From positions 140,062,206 through 140,126,205 of the forward strand of contig CM043955.1 of assembly GCA_014529385.2 (NCBI GenBank): 64,000 bases of DNA, in the 5' to 3' direction. The notes beneath the pieces are model-generated. The model saw nothing but the letters and a program-made list of their open reading frames with translations, was not told the DNA's origin and did no database searches. Each line of letters starts with the position of its first letter. Position 1 is the stretch's first letter. The DNA is from Adiantum capillus-veneris (taxonomy: Eukaryota > Streptophyta > Polypodiopsida > Polypodiales > Pteridaceae). The translations under genes and the position numbers were made by a program. Shown here piece after piece: positions 50,329-62,900 of this stretch.

Positions 50329-51905
50329 CGTGCGGGCATCCAAATAACTCACTCTCTCCCCCTTTCTTGCTACAAACGTGCGCATACTCAACCCCCTTGA
50401 TTGGTAGTTGCCACCGCCAGGCAGCTAGCACTTTGCGGCAGGTTAATAGCCATCCATCAATCCCAACCACCTTTCATTTGAGTGGACAACAATGTCCAGG
50501 CACACTCAAAGGAGCCGCTTGCATGTGCGTCTCCTCACATGCTAGGTGCATCTCGTTATGTTCTTGACAGCCAGATTTTTGTTCTTTTCTTCGAAGACCA
50601 ATAAAAACACACACACCGCTCTCCTAATTAGGAAAATCCCATCCATTTTTTTTTTAATCTCTCTCTCTCTCTCTCTCTTTCAGTGGTGCTGGTTGCTTGA
50701 CGTAGCCATGCAGGATAACTGCCACACACCATAAGTGCCCACCATATTGTTCTAGAGCCGCCACTGCAAGCAGGTTCGATCACCACTCTAGGCCTAGCTA
50801 AGCACTTTTTTGTTAGCGAACCATGTACACCCTAAACCCACTCTCAGTTTGATGATCTCTTTCAGTCTATTAATTTTTTTTCCTTTTTCCCTCGACTATT
50901 TCTCTCAATTACTATTATTCCCTAACATGCACTGCTCCCTATTCATCTAGCAATGCTGCTCACTTTCCCTTGATCACAACAAAAATCATTAAACCTTTCT
51001 ACTTGCAACAACTACGTCCTTATTGCTTCTGAGCATCATAGTTATTACTTTATAATTAAACATTATCCCTCTTTTGTGTTAGCCCCTATTAGCAAGCAAG
51101 CAGTTGCATAAATGTTTTTCTTCAACACATATCCTGCAACATTCCCTTCAAATTTTTTTCCAGCCCGTGTCAATCATAATCACCAAACACTTAGACGAAC
51201 CAACCAAAATCGAAGTTAGTCAGATATTTGGAAATGGCGTCGTGAAAGTTGGCAAGGGTGGGTCGTGCTCCTTGGATCCACGGTCCTCATCACCTCAAGC
51301 ATCCTGGTCGTTCTCCACAAGGAAGAATTCAATCACACATACGTGCTCTGCGAAGGATTTGTCATCTGCACCTTGTTCCTGTGGGGATGGCTGCTCGACA
51401 ACCAATAGCGAGACCTTCATGATACGATTGGCTCGATCATCACCCTTGCAAAAGTACTGCTGATGATGTTCGCCCCCCATAAATCTCCATCGACAAAGAG
51501 ATGAGTTTTTTTTTACTTGCGTTTATGGATGGTGGTATATCAAGCCCTTGCTGAATCATCAGTGTATCTACCAATAATATACGTACACTCATTTTCATGG
51601 ATATATTGACACTTCTTTTGGTCTATATATACCTAGATTTATGTGTATTAGATGTTAATATATGTATCCAAAATTTAAGAGCTAAGCATAATCGTTTTGC
51701 ACTTGAAATGCGCTTATGAGATGTATAGCTACAAATATAAAAGAAAACTTTTAGCATCGAATGCACCCTCGATTTTTCTATTTTTTATTTTATTGTTGCA
51801 TATTCGTTCCGTTTTATATTCCAAGCGAAATTGAATTGTAGCTGAGTCATATTGGTGAAGTAATGAATTATTGATCCTTATTCTCAACTACGTTGCTATT
51901 ATCAC

Positions 51906-51949
<44 letters not shown>

Positions 51950-52498
51950 CCCATACCCACACCCACACAACTTATGTGGACAATTGCCATCACTTGGTGG
52001 CTCTCTCTCACTCTTTACAACCAGTACCTCTCTCCAGTCTCTCTCCCATAGAGCCCACCTACTCTCCCCAAGTTGCAATCACCCAACCCACATGAGCATA
52101 AATATTTCGTTTGAGTAACCACTCTAAGCCTCTGAGAGAGGAGTGGGTTGTGCTTATCAAGAGGGCACATGGGTGGACAGAGGAAAACTCTCATGACGTT
52201 GGAAAAGCAAAAGAATGGTTGCCCACTAGTCTGAGCGTGCTCAAGGTACATGAAGTGAAGAAACGATGCCGGCAAGGTTGAAGCGATGGTGAAGAAGGAG
52301 GCATTGGCAATCATCCTCAAGCTTGGCGGATCATTTGACATCCTCTAAATGCTGCTTGCTCGCATTTTTTGTGGCGCGCTTGAACTCTACCTCTTCATTC
52401 TGGATATCCAACTCCTTTGCCATCTCTCTATGTGAATATATCCTATAGCGAGAGAGATTTATCTAATATTATTCTACGCTCAAAAGCAAACCAATCAA

Positions 52499-52532
<34 letters not shown>

Positions 52533-52740
52533 GCCTTCTAATGGTACAACTTGATAGACAATAATAATCGAAGTAAGTTGTTGAGCGTCTCCTCATGGTT
52601 ATCGCCCATGCAAAGGTGAGTTTATCTCTTGCATTGAAGAGCAACAACACGGCTTCCTCAAGTATAGTTACCACAAGCCCGATGCACTTGGCTATGAAAT
52701 TGCACACTACTTGGGGCAATTGCAAGATGGTATCTACATA
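49355..52740. other. Non-coding stretch rich in CT tracts
   Basis: CT runs lie at 50018-50039, 50291-50325, 50659-50680, 51907-51945 (followed by an ACCCAC run) and 52501-52531. Long CT-coded reading frames (Ser-Leu repeats) are artefacts. I see no LTR end, priming site or domain. Confidence 0.5.
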
Positions 52741-54600
52741 TTTGTATTGGGATTAGTGTTTTGCGGTAAGGACGGTACTCATAGGACAATTATCCTTGTA
52801 ACATTTAATGGCCTAGTAACTTGTGTGTAGCAGAAAATAGCATGAACATAGTGAGCATTTCATTAGAATAGATTCCTAATGAGCATAACAAGAGTGCTTA
52901 GGTGGAGAGAGCAACAAAAAGCATAACACCTAGTTAGAAGACATGAACAATACTTCAAAAGAGAGAGAAATTAAGCTATTGAAAACAATTGAGGACCAGA
53001 TTTGCATGGAGCCGGTCCCCCCCTCCAAAAGGCTTTGTATAATAAGTTCCCCCATCAAGAGAGACATTTTACAATACAATTCTTTGTGTTCCTTCAATAA
53101 CTAGCTAGTGCAATGAAGATGGAAGCTTCAAGCACTAAGCAAAACACTTATAAAATACAACATCTATTCCCTCACGGTCTCAGACCCGAGACCTCACACA
53201 CCTTCGAAGATGGTGGGAGCTAGCGGGGTATGAGAGTAGATTGAGAGGAAGAAGGAGTAGTCTTACGAGAAAGAAGTATAGCTCCTCGCATAATCACTCA
53301 TATTAGCATATCATAGCTTAGCAATTAGCATGGTAGAGGAGATGAGCATGCATTGAAGCTTGGCTCTTGGTTGGATTTGCATCACAAAGCCAAGAGTTGT
53401 TGGTGTAGGCCTCCCTTCTCACAAGCTTGGAGTAGGTGATAAGCTTTCCATTAAAGCTTGAGCTAGTGTGAGTGTGTGTAGAATAATGCCTTTGAAAAAT
53501 CAGCCCCCTCTCTCTCTCTTATTCGACCCCTCTTGCTAAATCCTTTTGCTGGCACCTCATTGGACCTCTCCAGGCTTAGCCAATAGGATTTAAGAAGCAT
53601 AAGTGATAGCCTTCTGCATGTGTCCCCATTTTCCCTTTTGTAAGAGCTTTAGGTAATTAATTAATGCATTTAAACTCTCATTGGACCCCTTTGTCTCCTG
53701 GCCAATAGGAATCAGGCAAGCCATTGGGTTGTTGAATGCTCATTGGACCCCTTGGGAGAATGTCCAATAGTCTTCTAGAGAGCTTAATTCTTATTGGTTC
53801 TTTTATTAAGTGTTTTTAAATGAATTAAACTAGATTTACTCTAGCCTAATTCTCATTGGTCCACCTCCATGGCCATCCAATAGGATTTGAGTCCACCTTG
53901 TGGGCAATTGGCCTAGGGAGTTGACATGTGTCCCTCATTCCCTTTGTGTAAAGGGAGCCTGTGAGTGAGTGTGTGTTTCTCTCTCATCCCCTACTTATAG
54001 GGCTTGCCCCCTCCTATGTAGGAGCCTTGAAGAATTTTTGGGCACACTCACCAAGCATCCAATTTTACTAAGCTTGACCATTGGACACAACCTTTGAATT
54101 TTGGAAGTCTTTATGGGCTGAACCTTAGGGTCTTTAAAGCCCATTGTTGCACATTGCTCTTTTGCATATGGCTCCCCCTTTGGATCCCTATTTTCCCTCC
54201 TTTGGATCCCTACTGTGGCCGGTCTGCCAGCTTAACCAATATTCTAGCTTTTTCTCCCCTGGTACTTCCCCATATTAAATGATCAGTTTAACACGAGAAA
54301 ATCATTTAAGAGAATTAGATATTAGTTATTATGACAATCCTCATGATCTATTGAGCTCCCTTGCCATCGTCAGGGTTTTCAGAAAGCTTAGCATCAATAC
54401 CTCAGATAGCCTACGTGATAATTTTTGCAGAATCTCATTAATCTCACTGAGTGTGCAATATGGCGCTCTCAAGAACTGTTTTGCTCCTCTTAAGAGTATC
54501 TATAAAAGCATGATTTTGGTTAACTTGCTTTTAATTGTGACAAATAGATAATGCTATCTAAGCACATTCGGAAACCCACTATAGGTGACCACTTTTGTAA
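52741..54600. other. Non-coding stretch with recurring CATTGG/CCAATAGG words
   Basis: From 53560 to 53890 the phrase CTCATTGGACC(C/T) recurs about five times, alternating with CCAATAGGA/CCAATAG. A possible TATA-like CTTATAGGGC follows at 53994. It could be a decayed LTR or promoter region; no gene is supported. Confidence 0.4.
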
Positions 54601-55440
54601 TTCTTGGCTAATGCTACGTCACCTTACATGAATTTTTGCACGTCTTGTTCATAAATTGATGTTGTGAATCATTATGAACGCATCTACACTACTTACAAAT
54701 TAGCACTTATAAATCCTTGGTGATTTTCTTTTTGTCATATTTAAATGAGTCACTCTTATATTTTTTTTATACATAAGAAGTGATTTAACATCCATACTTT
54801 TGTTTAGTCTACAAATATTTTATGATAATCCATTTGTCTATCACAAATAACGCTAACCAATTGATGATTTTGCTCCTGACCTTGATTTTTAAGAAGTTGT
54901 TTAGCATCCGACAATGCACAAAGAGCTATGTGGCCTACCTACCTTTCTAATCTAAATACATACATACCATCAAGAGACGCATTTGGCGAACAATGAACAT
55001 ATGATTCCTCTCCTTGCTTTAATTGTTTATATTTGCACTTCAGAAATGAGATGATAATACACTAACTACGCTTCAATGTCTAGTACCTAATTTCTTGGTA
55101 TACTACCATGTATAATTATAGGAACAAGCTCATGCCATTTGCGACAAGTAAGATTTCCATTGGACACTTTCAAAAGGAAAAGCTATTATTTTTTACTTGT
55201 ATTATCTTATGAGCTATCAAATCAATAGTCCCTATCATCATGGCTTGTACTTACATTGTTTGGAGCTTCTACTGACACAATTTGCTATGAAACTATACTC
55301 CTACTTACATGAGCTCAGGTGATTTGGGATGATGGTCAATGCGCTTACACACTTCAATTCACCAACCTATTCCAATTTGGTATCCAACAGGTAGTAAATA
55401 CTTTTTTTTAAAAATGTCTTGTCTAGTCCATGAATGGGTC
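54601..55440. other. AT-rich stretch without features
   Basis: No open frame, repeat array or transposon end recognised. Confidence 0.5.
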
Positions 55441-55755
55441 ACGAGCACATAGATTTTTCGAGTTAGGCAGTGCGTAAATGCTCATCCTGGTTGCAGATTT
55501 GTCGATTTATGCAACATCAGCTATACGTGCATATCCGTCGATTTAGGCAGCACAAGTGCAAATTCACCGATTTAGGCAAGACACCAACAAACTATAGATT
55601 CATTATTTTGAACAATGTTAAGCTTAGATTCGCCAATTTAGGAAGCAAAAATGTTAATGCAGATCGTTGGTTTAGGCAGCATTAGTGCAGATTCTTCGTT
55701 TTAGACAGCACGTCTCATTGGTGTAGATTTGCCACCGGTTGAGGCAACACCGGTC
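55441..55755. repeat. Degenerate tandem repeat, about seven or eight units
   Basis: Units built on GATT(C/T)GTCGATTTAGGCAGCA recur at about 55450, 55494, 55537, 55573, 55625, 55662, 55690 and 55726, spaced roughly 28-50 bp. Variants include ATCCGTCGATTTAGGCAGCA and TCACCGATTTAGGCAAGACA. Confidence 0.6.
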
Positions 55756-56659
55756 ACAAAAGCATGCTGCAGTGGCTAGCCATTATTGTCCTTAATATGA
55801 TCTTGTTAGCGTGGGTATATAATGACAATGATTTGGATTTGGAATTATATTTGAATTTGGAATTGAATTTGGTATATCATGATTTCCTGTTGCGATAGTG
55901 TTTATGAAATTGAACTTGAGATTTATGAAATTTGATGATGAGTGGGACGAATGATATTCTGATTCATGGGTATGACATATACTGATTATTCTAGTGGTAT
56001 GGGACACTAGAATATGTAGTATGTGGATGATGACAGGCATAAGCAATGTTGTTTGATTTTATAAATTTTTCTTTCAATATGTGATACTTGTGACATAGAG
56101 TATAGTTTACAGATTCTTATCTTCGCAACTGAGGACAATTGCTTTCTAACGGAGAGGAATGTAAAGGAAATTGATATTTTGTTATTTACTACAACTGACA
56201 TGTGAAAAAAGTATGACCAAGCTATGGGCTGTGCGAAAGAATATCACATTTATGGACATTTTAATATTCAAGTGCTCTTTATGAGCTATGGCCATTTAAT
56301 GTCTGTCCGGCCAATATGTATTCACTTTGAGCATTCAAGAAATCTATAAATAAATACGTGCAAGAGAAAAATGCTCACTCTTGCAAAGGGGGATATTGCA
56401 CCCAATGCATGTGTCTATTCTTCTCTCCTCTCCTCTCTTCTCTCTCACCGTGCCAATGTAGCACTCTGCTTTAGGAGTGCATATGCACGTGCTTTCTATT
56501 TTTCTATCGCTCTCTATCTCTCTCGCTGTTTGTGTACGATTCGACTATATTTGCTAGGTATGCAGATTTGTTTGCTTTTTCGGTTGTAGCATGTCATTTT
56601 TGGTATTTTGCAAGGCTCTCTATGTCTCCGGCTGTAGCAAATATTGAATCTCTTCTAAG
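55756..56659. other. AT-rich stretch with a possible promoter-like box
   Basis: CTATAAATAAATA at 56344 precedes a CT-rich leader (56415-56525), the layout of a plant core promoter or LTR. No gene or LTR end is visible downstream. GATTTGGATTTGGAATT words repeat at 55831-55870. Confidence 0.35.
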
Positions 56660-57150
56660 AAGAATTCACTCTTTTTATGATTATTGCACTTCTTGTTATC
56701 GCATGATTCTTGTGCTCTTAGAAGGACTTAGAGTACACTATGATATCATCAAAGAATACGCCCTTGTAAGACCTATGGTGCTAAAACCTTCTTTTTCTTA
56801 TTTGGTTAAATGTGGCTAGAGCATCTGTTAGCATGAAAGGCAGAACCCAAATATCATACAAGAAGAACATGGTATAGAGATGGTACAGAAGGTTGTCTGG
56901 GATAGCGTTTAGGTATAATACATATTAGATGACAACTTTTAAGATATATTCTACTAAAGCATTTAGCTTATCATATAGCTCTTCTATTCTTGGTACCAAA
57001 ATATGATTCTTCACTATTATGTTATTTAGTGCACGATAGTCTACAGACATATGCTATGAACCATCATTCTTTTGCACATCTCTCCTCTTGATCAACTGGA
57101 ACCAAATTTTTGCTCCACATTTGTCTTTGCACCGCCGTTTACAAAGCAAG
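56660..57150 (-). pseudogene. G4: relic of Ty3/gypsy RT
   Basis: On the minus strand, pieces in order give KRDVQKNDGS, HMSVDYRALNNIIVKNHILV and PRIEELYDKLNALV, and then, after breaks, GVFFDDIIVYSKS at about 56720-56760 with the FFDD active site. This order is that of gypsy RT. Multiple stops and shifts; no LTRs nearby. Confidence 0.75.
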
Positions 57151-57445
57151 ATTAGTCATGGCTTTCTCCAATCTACAAGTAAGAACTTCAACATCCTAGA
57201 CTCTATCTAGAGGAGTAGCATCATTGACCAAATCATTATTTGTAACATCTATAACTCTCTTTTCTTTATCAGACATAGTGAAGGTACTTTGTAGATCTAG
57301 AATTCTTTGTGAATGAAGGTTATGATCAAAATCATTTATGCTTAATCCTAGACTATTCACGAAACAAAGAGAAACAGATTGATCTGATGAAATGTAAAGA
57401 ACAATTGGTATCATGGAGCGAAATCAAAATATTTAAAGAGATTAA

Positions 57446-57514
57446 TGTGTGTGTGTGTGTGTGTGCAAAAATTGATATCATGTAGTGAAGTTGTGTGTGT
57501 GTGTGTGTGTGTGT
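57446..57514. repeat. Two (TG)n microsatellites
   Basis: TG runs at 57446-57465 and 57492-57514 are separated by CAAAAATTGATATCATGTAG; a similar AATTGGTATCATGGAG phrase precedes the first at 57400. Confidence 0.95.
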
Positions 57515-57973
57515 AACAATTACAAAAACTCACATAACAAATTATAATTCATAGACCAATACCACATGTACACATGTATTGAAAAATTGTGCGAGGGAGA
57601 AGAAACTAATAAAGCTATTGAAATCACATGTACTCTTTAAAACGATTGAGATTCTGAATAAAAAAGTAATTTTGACTACATCTTTTGACTGTGGAGCTTG
57701 AGTAAATTTGGAGGCTTTTATGACTTGTGGCTACCTTCTCTTCTTTAGTTGTTTTCAAAATCTAACTTAACCATGAGTCCTTGGTTTTGTCATACTTGAT
57801 TAGAGGGCTACTTAGAGATTTTATGTATACACACTTCCTTATTCTTTCTATACGTAAGAATAAGGAGCACCTCACTCACTTGAGTTACTTCCAGAGGTTG
57901 CTCCACCCACACTGGTCTCATGCTTCTCCCCTTCCCTATATGCACCGCATCCGCGCACACATGCACTCACTAG
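57515..57973. other. Unassigned sequence upstream of an isolated priming site
   Basis: It could be the end of a decayed 5' LTR, since a priming-site-like word follows at 57974, but I cannot find its left end or a partner. Confidence 0.3.
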
Positions 57974-57986
57974 TGGTATTAGAGCT
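57974..57986 (+). other. Isolated iMet-type primer-binding-site word
   Basis: TGGTATTAGAGCT is identical to the L-D priming site. Downstream TACGGCGGCGAACCGC and the rest up to 58675 show no gag or LTR. It may mark a decayed element. Confidence 0.35.
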
Positions 57987-58675
57987 ACGGCGGCGAACCG
58001 CACACGCGACGGTTTCCTGGCAAGACGAAAGCGACGGAGCTCGGCTATGGCGACTTGAGCTTGGCGGCAGTGGATACGACTTGACGACGTCAGGACTCAG
58101 CTTAGGCATGCATATTCAGCTTGTATAGAGTTTGTGTAGCAAGCCATTGATGAATTTTACAGAGAAAGAGCAGAAACAAGAAGTGTTGCAACTCGTTTTT
58201 GTTGTTTTTGGCTCCCAAAACAGTGTTCTTTGCATATCTCCGTCACACAGAGTCGGATGAATATGATCCAAGAGTCTAAGTTGGGCTTTTGGCACATTCC
58301 GAATGCAATTGTGATGTTTGTTTTCTAAAATTCTGATCAAAATTACAGCATATGCAACAACAACAAGTGTATGCTGCGTTTTTGGATCGAAAACAGATAT
58401 TTTTGGCATATTTCTTACACCCGAACTCGGATATATGCGATCTAGAAGTCTACCCTAGGAGTTTGGAACGTTTTGGATGTGTTGGTTGTATTAGAATTTT
58501 AAAATTTTTTGAGCGCTAATTTTTTTGCAGCAGCCTGTCAATAATCTCTACATATCGAGGTTTTGGAGTTTGATTCCTACATTGTAGAGAGTGATGCGGT
58601 TTGCATCTTTGGCTATGTATGGAACATTGTGGTGATATTTGAGAGAGAATTCACCTTGTTTTTGCGTATGCAAAT
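57987..58675. other. Unassigned sequence before C3
   Basis: It contains two similar phrases, TTTTTGGCTCCCAAAACAGTGTTCTTTGCATATCTCCGTCAC-like at 58201 and TTTTGGATCGAAAACAGATATTTTTGGCATATTTCTTACAC-like at 58379. This suggests a diverged duplication about 175 bp apart. No coding sequence. Confidence 0.4.
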
Positions 58676-58868
58676 TGTTGGGGTATAAAGCCCAATGTGG
58701 TCGCCCAGGTAAGTGGGCGGGCCGCCAGGTATGTACACATATTCTTTTGTAAAAACCTAATAAGAACTCACTATTCTCTACACATTACAGTAGAGCGAGT
58801 TCACCATATCGTCGTGCTCTTCTTCTCGCACTCTCTCTCGCGTCGCACTTCCGCTCGTACTTCTTCAA
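58676..58868 (+). repeat. C3 5' LTR
   Basis: TGTTGGGGTATAAAGCCC ... CGTACTTCTTCAA, about 193 bp, with TGGTATCAGAGCTT starting at 58870. The right end is uncertain by one or two bases, and the left end is chosen from TGTTG with a normal length for this type. Confidence 0.7.
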
Positions 58869-58869
58869 C

Positions 58870-58882
58870 TGGTATCAGAGCT
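58870..58882 (+). other. C3 primer-binding site
   Basis: TGGTATCAGAGCT, a perfect iMet-type site. Confidence 0.92.
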
Positions 58883-59954
58883 TAGATCGAGGCTCGGGAC
58901 AACACTGCAGGAGGCTAGAGTCACTAGCTCAGATTGGAGTGAAATTCGACAGGCAAAGACACGGCCCCAAATCCTGTGGGAGGGCCCGAAGGACTCAGTG
59001 TTCTCAGAATTTCATTCGGAGGTCATCTCGGTCACCATTCGACTTCGACAAAGGTCTGCGCAGGCCATTTTCGACTACGTGGTCTCAGCGGGTGCAGATC
59101 CGACTCTGCAAATTTGGGGTTTTTCGGCCTACGACTACAGGTGCTGAGGATATCGACACTCCCAGAGTGTTGATTTGTGGCTGTCTACACATCGAAGGAC
59201 GACTCACAGTTCTTGGAGGCGTGTCACATACGACACGGGCGCATCTACACACAGACTGTAGGCGACATCCACTAGTTCATCAGGTAGCTTGTGTTTGCTG
59301 CTTGATATTACAGATTTCATCCGGACATTGCAGGTACTTCCACATGGGATGTATTGTTAGAGATGATGTATGTTTGTTGAGGGTTTGCTGGCTATGAGTC
59401 ACGCAGCAAACAACCGTCGCAGCGGTTACAACATATAGTGGGAAATTTGTGGATGTATGACTTTGTGGGAAGTCTATGTACTGTTAGATTTACTGCAGCC
59501 TTTGTTGAGGGTCAAGTGAGGTTTTATTGAGCTGGGGTATTCTCGAATGTTGAGATCCTTTCGGTGATACAGGTCTTGGAGCGATCCCTCGAGCACCCTT
59601 AGATAGGCAGCTAGGATGTATTGACTGTGAGTTAGACAGTTGGGATTGCATCTTTTCTTTACTGCCGTTGAGGCATTGTCACAGTCTATGCTTACAGGAC
59701 AGTGAGAGACAATATAGGTGTAGGACAGGTTTACCCGCAGCTTACAGTGTCAGAGAGACAATGTTTTTTGAGCTGTTTTTTGGTCTATTTTTAGTACACC
59801 AGAGCCATTTTACAAAGGAGACTCTGCCAAAATTTCTGCAGAATCTGAAGCTTTCTTGGTTCATTTGACAGGTTGATATTGGTTCAGAGGTCAGTTTACA
59901 GGGGAAACTCTGCCGAATTTTTCCCAGGAAAGTAAACCACTGTGAAGCGTAGCT
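58883..59954 (+). other. C3 leader
   Basis: About 1.07 kb between priming site and gag, longer than in C1 (0.28 kb) or C2 (0.39 kb). Two similar phrases occur, CTCTGCCAAAATTTCTGCAG at 59821 and CTCTGCCGAATTTTTCCCAG at 59908. No functional frame. Confidence 0.5.
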
Positions 59955-62900
59955 ATGGCTGGATCACAGGACACTGCTCTTTACAATATCAAGAAGCTGG
60001 ATGGAACCAATTTCCCATTGAAGAAGCAGATTTGGCACGTGTCGGTACAAAAGAAGCAGATAAAACCTATAAAGCTCAAGGGGATAAAACCAGAAGATAT
60101 GGACGAAGATGAATGGAGCGAAATGGATGAATTAGCACTTTCTACCATTATGCTGACTTTGGCAGAAAGCGTTTACTTCAATGTAGCAGACGAGATGTCG
60201 GCTTATGAAGCATGGACAAAGCTGAGTGATCTTTATGAGGAGCAGAGTCCAGCTTCACAGGTATACTGGCTTAAGAAGCTTGTTGACTTGAAGATGAAAG
60301 AAGGGACACCTATGTCCAATCATCTGAATGAATTCAACACAATCTATAGTCAGTTGTCAGCTCAAGGTGTCAAGTTTGATGAACCTGTTAGAGCTATGTT
60401 CCTGTTGATCACATTGCCGGAAAGTTGGGACACTTTTCGCACAGCTTTGAGTAATTCTGCACCTCCAGATGGTTTGAACATAGCAGGTGTAGAAGGAAGT
60501 CTACTTACTGAAGAAACCAATAGAAAGACAATGGACGAAGGCAAAGGAACAACCTTAGTTGTCAGGGGAAGGACCAAAGAAAAGTACAAAGGTGGAACGA
60601 GGAATCAGTCTCGTAGCAAGTCCCGCAGTGCTAAAGGCAAGAGTGACATAGAATGCTACCATTGTGGCAAGAAGGGTCACATGAAAAGAGACTGCAGAGA
60701 ATGGAAAGCAGAAAAAGGCAAAGACAAAGCTGAAGACCATGGTGAGAAGAACAAGTCCTCAGTGAAGATTCAAGAAATAAATGTGACAAACACTGTTGCA
60801 GAGGATGACAGTCTAGTGTCAGGAGACATCTACTTCTTGAAGAATACAATGGACTTAGCTCTTCTTACAACATCTGGTGGAAATGCACTGAGTGACTGGA
60901 TTATAGACTCAGGGGCATCACTTCATGTGTCTCCAAACAAGGAGTGGTTTACTTCTTATGTGACCACTAAAGATCATGTTCGGCTAGGCAATGGGAAGAC
61001 ATGTGAGATCTTAGGTGTTGGAGATGTTCAATTGAAGTTTCAGAATGGATCTTCTTTCACGCTGAAGAATGTGAGACATGTTCCCGCAATTACAAAGAGC
61101 TTGATCAGCACAGGTTTACTTGATGATGCTGGCTACGTCACCACATTTGGACAGAACATGTGGAAGATATCCAAGGGTTCTATGACAGTAGCACATGGAG
61201 TAAAGTCTGGAGGACTTTACATGATTTATGTATCAAATGTCTCTAAAAATGTAATCAATGTAACCGAGCAACCGAACGTTTCTTTGTGGCATAGCCGGTT
61301 AGGACATATGTCCAAGAAGGGAATGGAAATCTTGTCTCGTTCTGGTTATTTTCCTGGCTTTTCATTTAATGATTTTGAATTCTGTGAACATTGTCTGTAT
61401 GGTAAGCAAACACAGCAGCCACATAAGCATAGAAGCAGTAGAAGAGATACACAGTTGGCACTTGTTCATAGTGATTTGTGTGGACCTATGCCTAACCTAT
61501 CTCTAGGGGGAGCTTCTTACTTTATGACATTTATAGATGATTACTCGAGGGAAGTATGGGTTTACTTTCTCAAGCACAAGGATGAAGCGTTTAGTGTTTT
61601 CAAAACGTTTGTGACACTTGTGGAGAATAAGAGTGGCAAGAAGCTTAAATGCTTACGCAATGACAATGGTGGAGAGTATGTTTCAAAGGCCTTTCAGGAC
61701 TTTTGTGAGTCAAAAGGTATAAAACGTGAACTTACTGCTCCTTACAATCGTCCTCAAAATGGTGTTGCTGAGAGGATGAATAGGACCATACAAGAGAAGG
61801 TCAGAAGTATGTTGTCTAATGCACAACTGCCAAATGGGTTTTGGGCTGAAGCTGTATCAACAGCTGTTCATCTTGTAAATAGATCTCCTAGCAAGGTTTT
61901 ACAGAAGGATTCAGTGCCAGAGATGGTATGGTCAGGCAAAATGCCCTCATACAAGCATCTCAGAGTCTTTGGCTGTGAGGCATATACTCATGTTCCAAAG
62001 GAATTTAGGAACAAACTTGAGCCAAAGAGTAGAAAGTGCATCTTTCTAGGCTATGGTAATTCTGGTGAGATGGGGTACAGACTTTGGGATCTCGAATCCA
62101 GAAAGGTTGTCCGCAGCAATGATGTTCACTTTAATGAATCCAAATATCATTCTAAACCAGAGAGGGTTGAGGAGATTAGAAGAGTTGTCTTCCAAGAAGA
62201 TGGACCTGCACGTGCAAGACAAAATGTCAGGGCTCAAGAGTAGCAAGGACAGGATAGATTGGAACCACAGGTTGTGGCTGAGCTTGAGCCACCTATTGTG
62301 CGTAGATCTCGACGTGTCACGCGACCTCCTGATAGGTTTGTTCCATCTATGAACTATGTGATGTTGACTGATTGCAATGAGCCTTCATGTTACAAGGAAG
62401 CAGTACAAATGAAGGACTCCGGGAATTGGCAATTGGTCATGCAGTCAGAGATGATAGCTCTGCATAAAAACCAGACATGGAAGCTAGTTAAATTACCACG
62501 GGGAAAAAAGGCTCTACCCTGTAAATGGGTTTCCAGGTATAAGATCACCGCTCATGATAGTCAGCCAAAGTACAAAGCAAGGCTTGTTGCCAAGGGCTTT
62601 AAGCAAGAACAAGGCATTGACTTTGATGAAGTCTTCTCTCCGGTGGTCAAGATGACTACATTGAGATGTTTTCTTGCATTGGTTGCCATATTAGATTTGG
62701 TGTTGCACCAAATGGATGTCAAGACAACGTTCTTGCATGGTGATTTAGATGTGGAAATTTACATGCAGCAGCCAGAAGGGTTTGTTGAGAAAGGCAAGGA
62801 AGATTGGGTATGCCAGTTGTTAAAGAGTCTCTATGGCTTAAAACAATCACCAAGGGCATGGTACCATAAATTCCACAAGTTTATGCTTTCTCAAGGCTAC

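Noticed and set aside
56371-56819. Short hydrophobic frames near a TATA-like box
   Set aside because: They are biased by CT-rich sequence, and the latter part overlaps antisense of the G4 RT relic.
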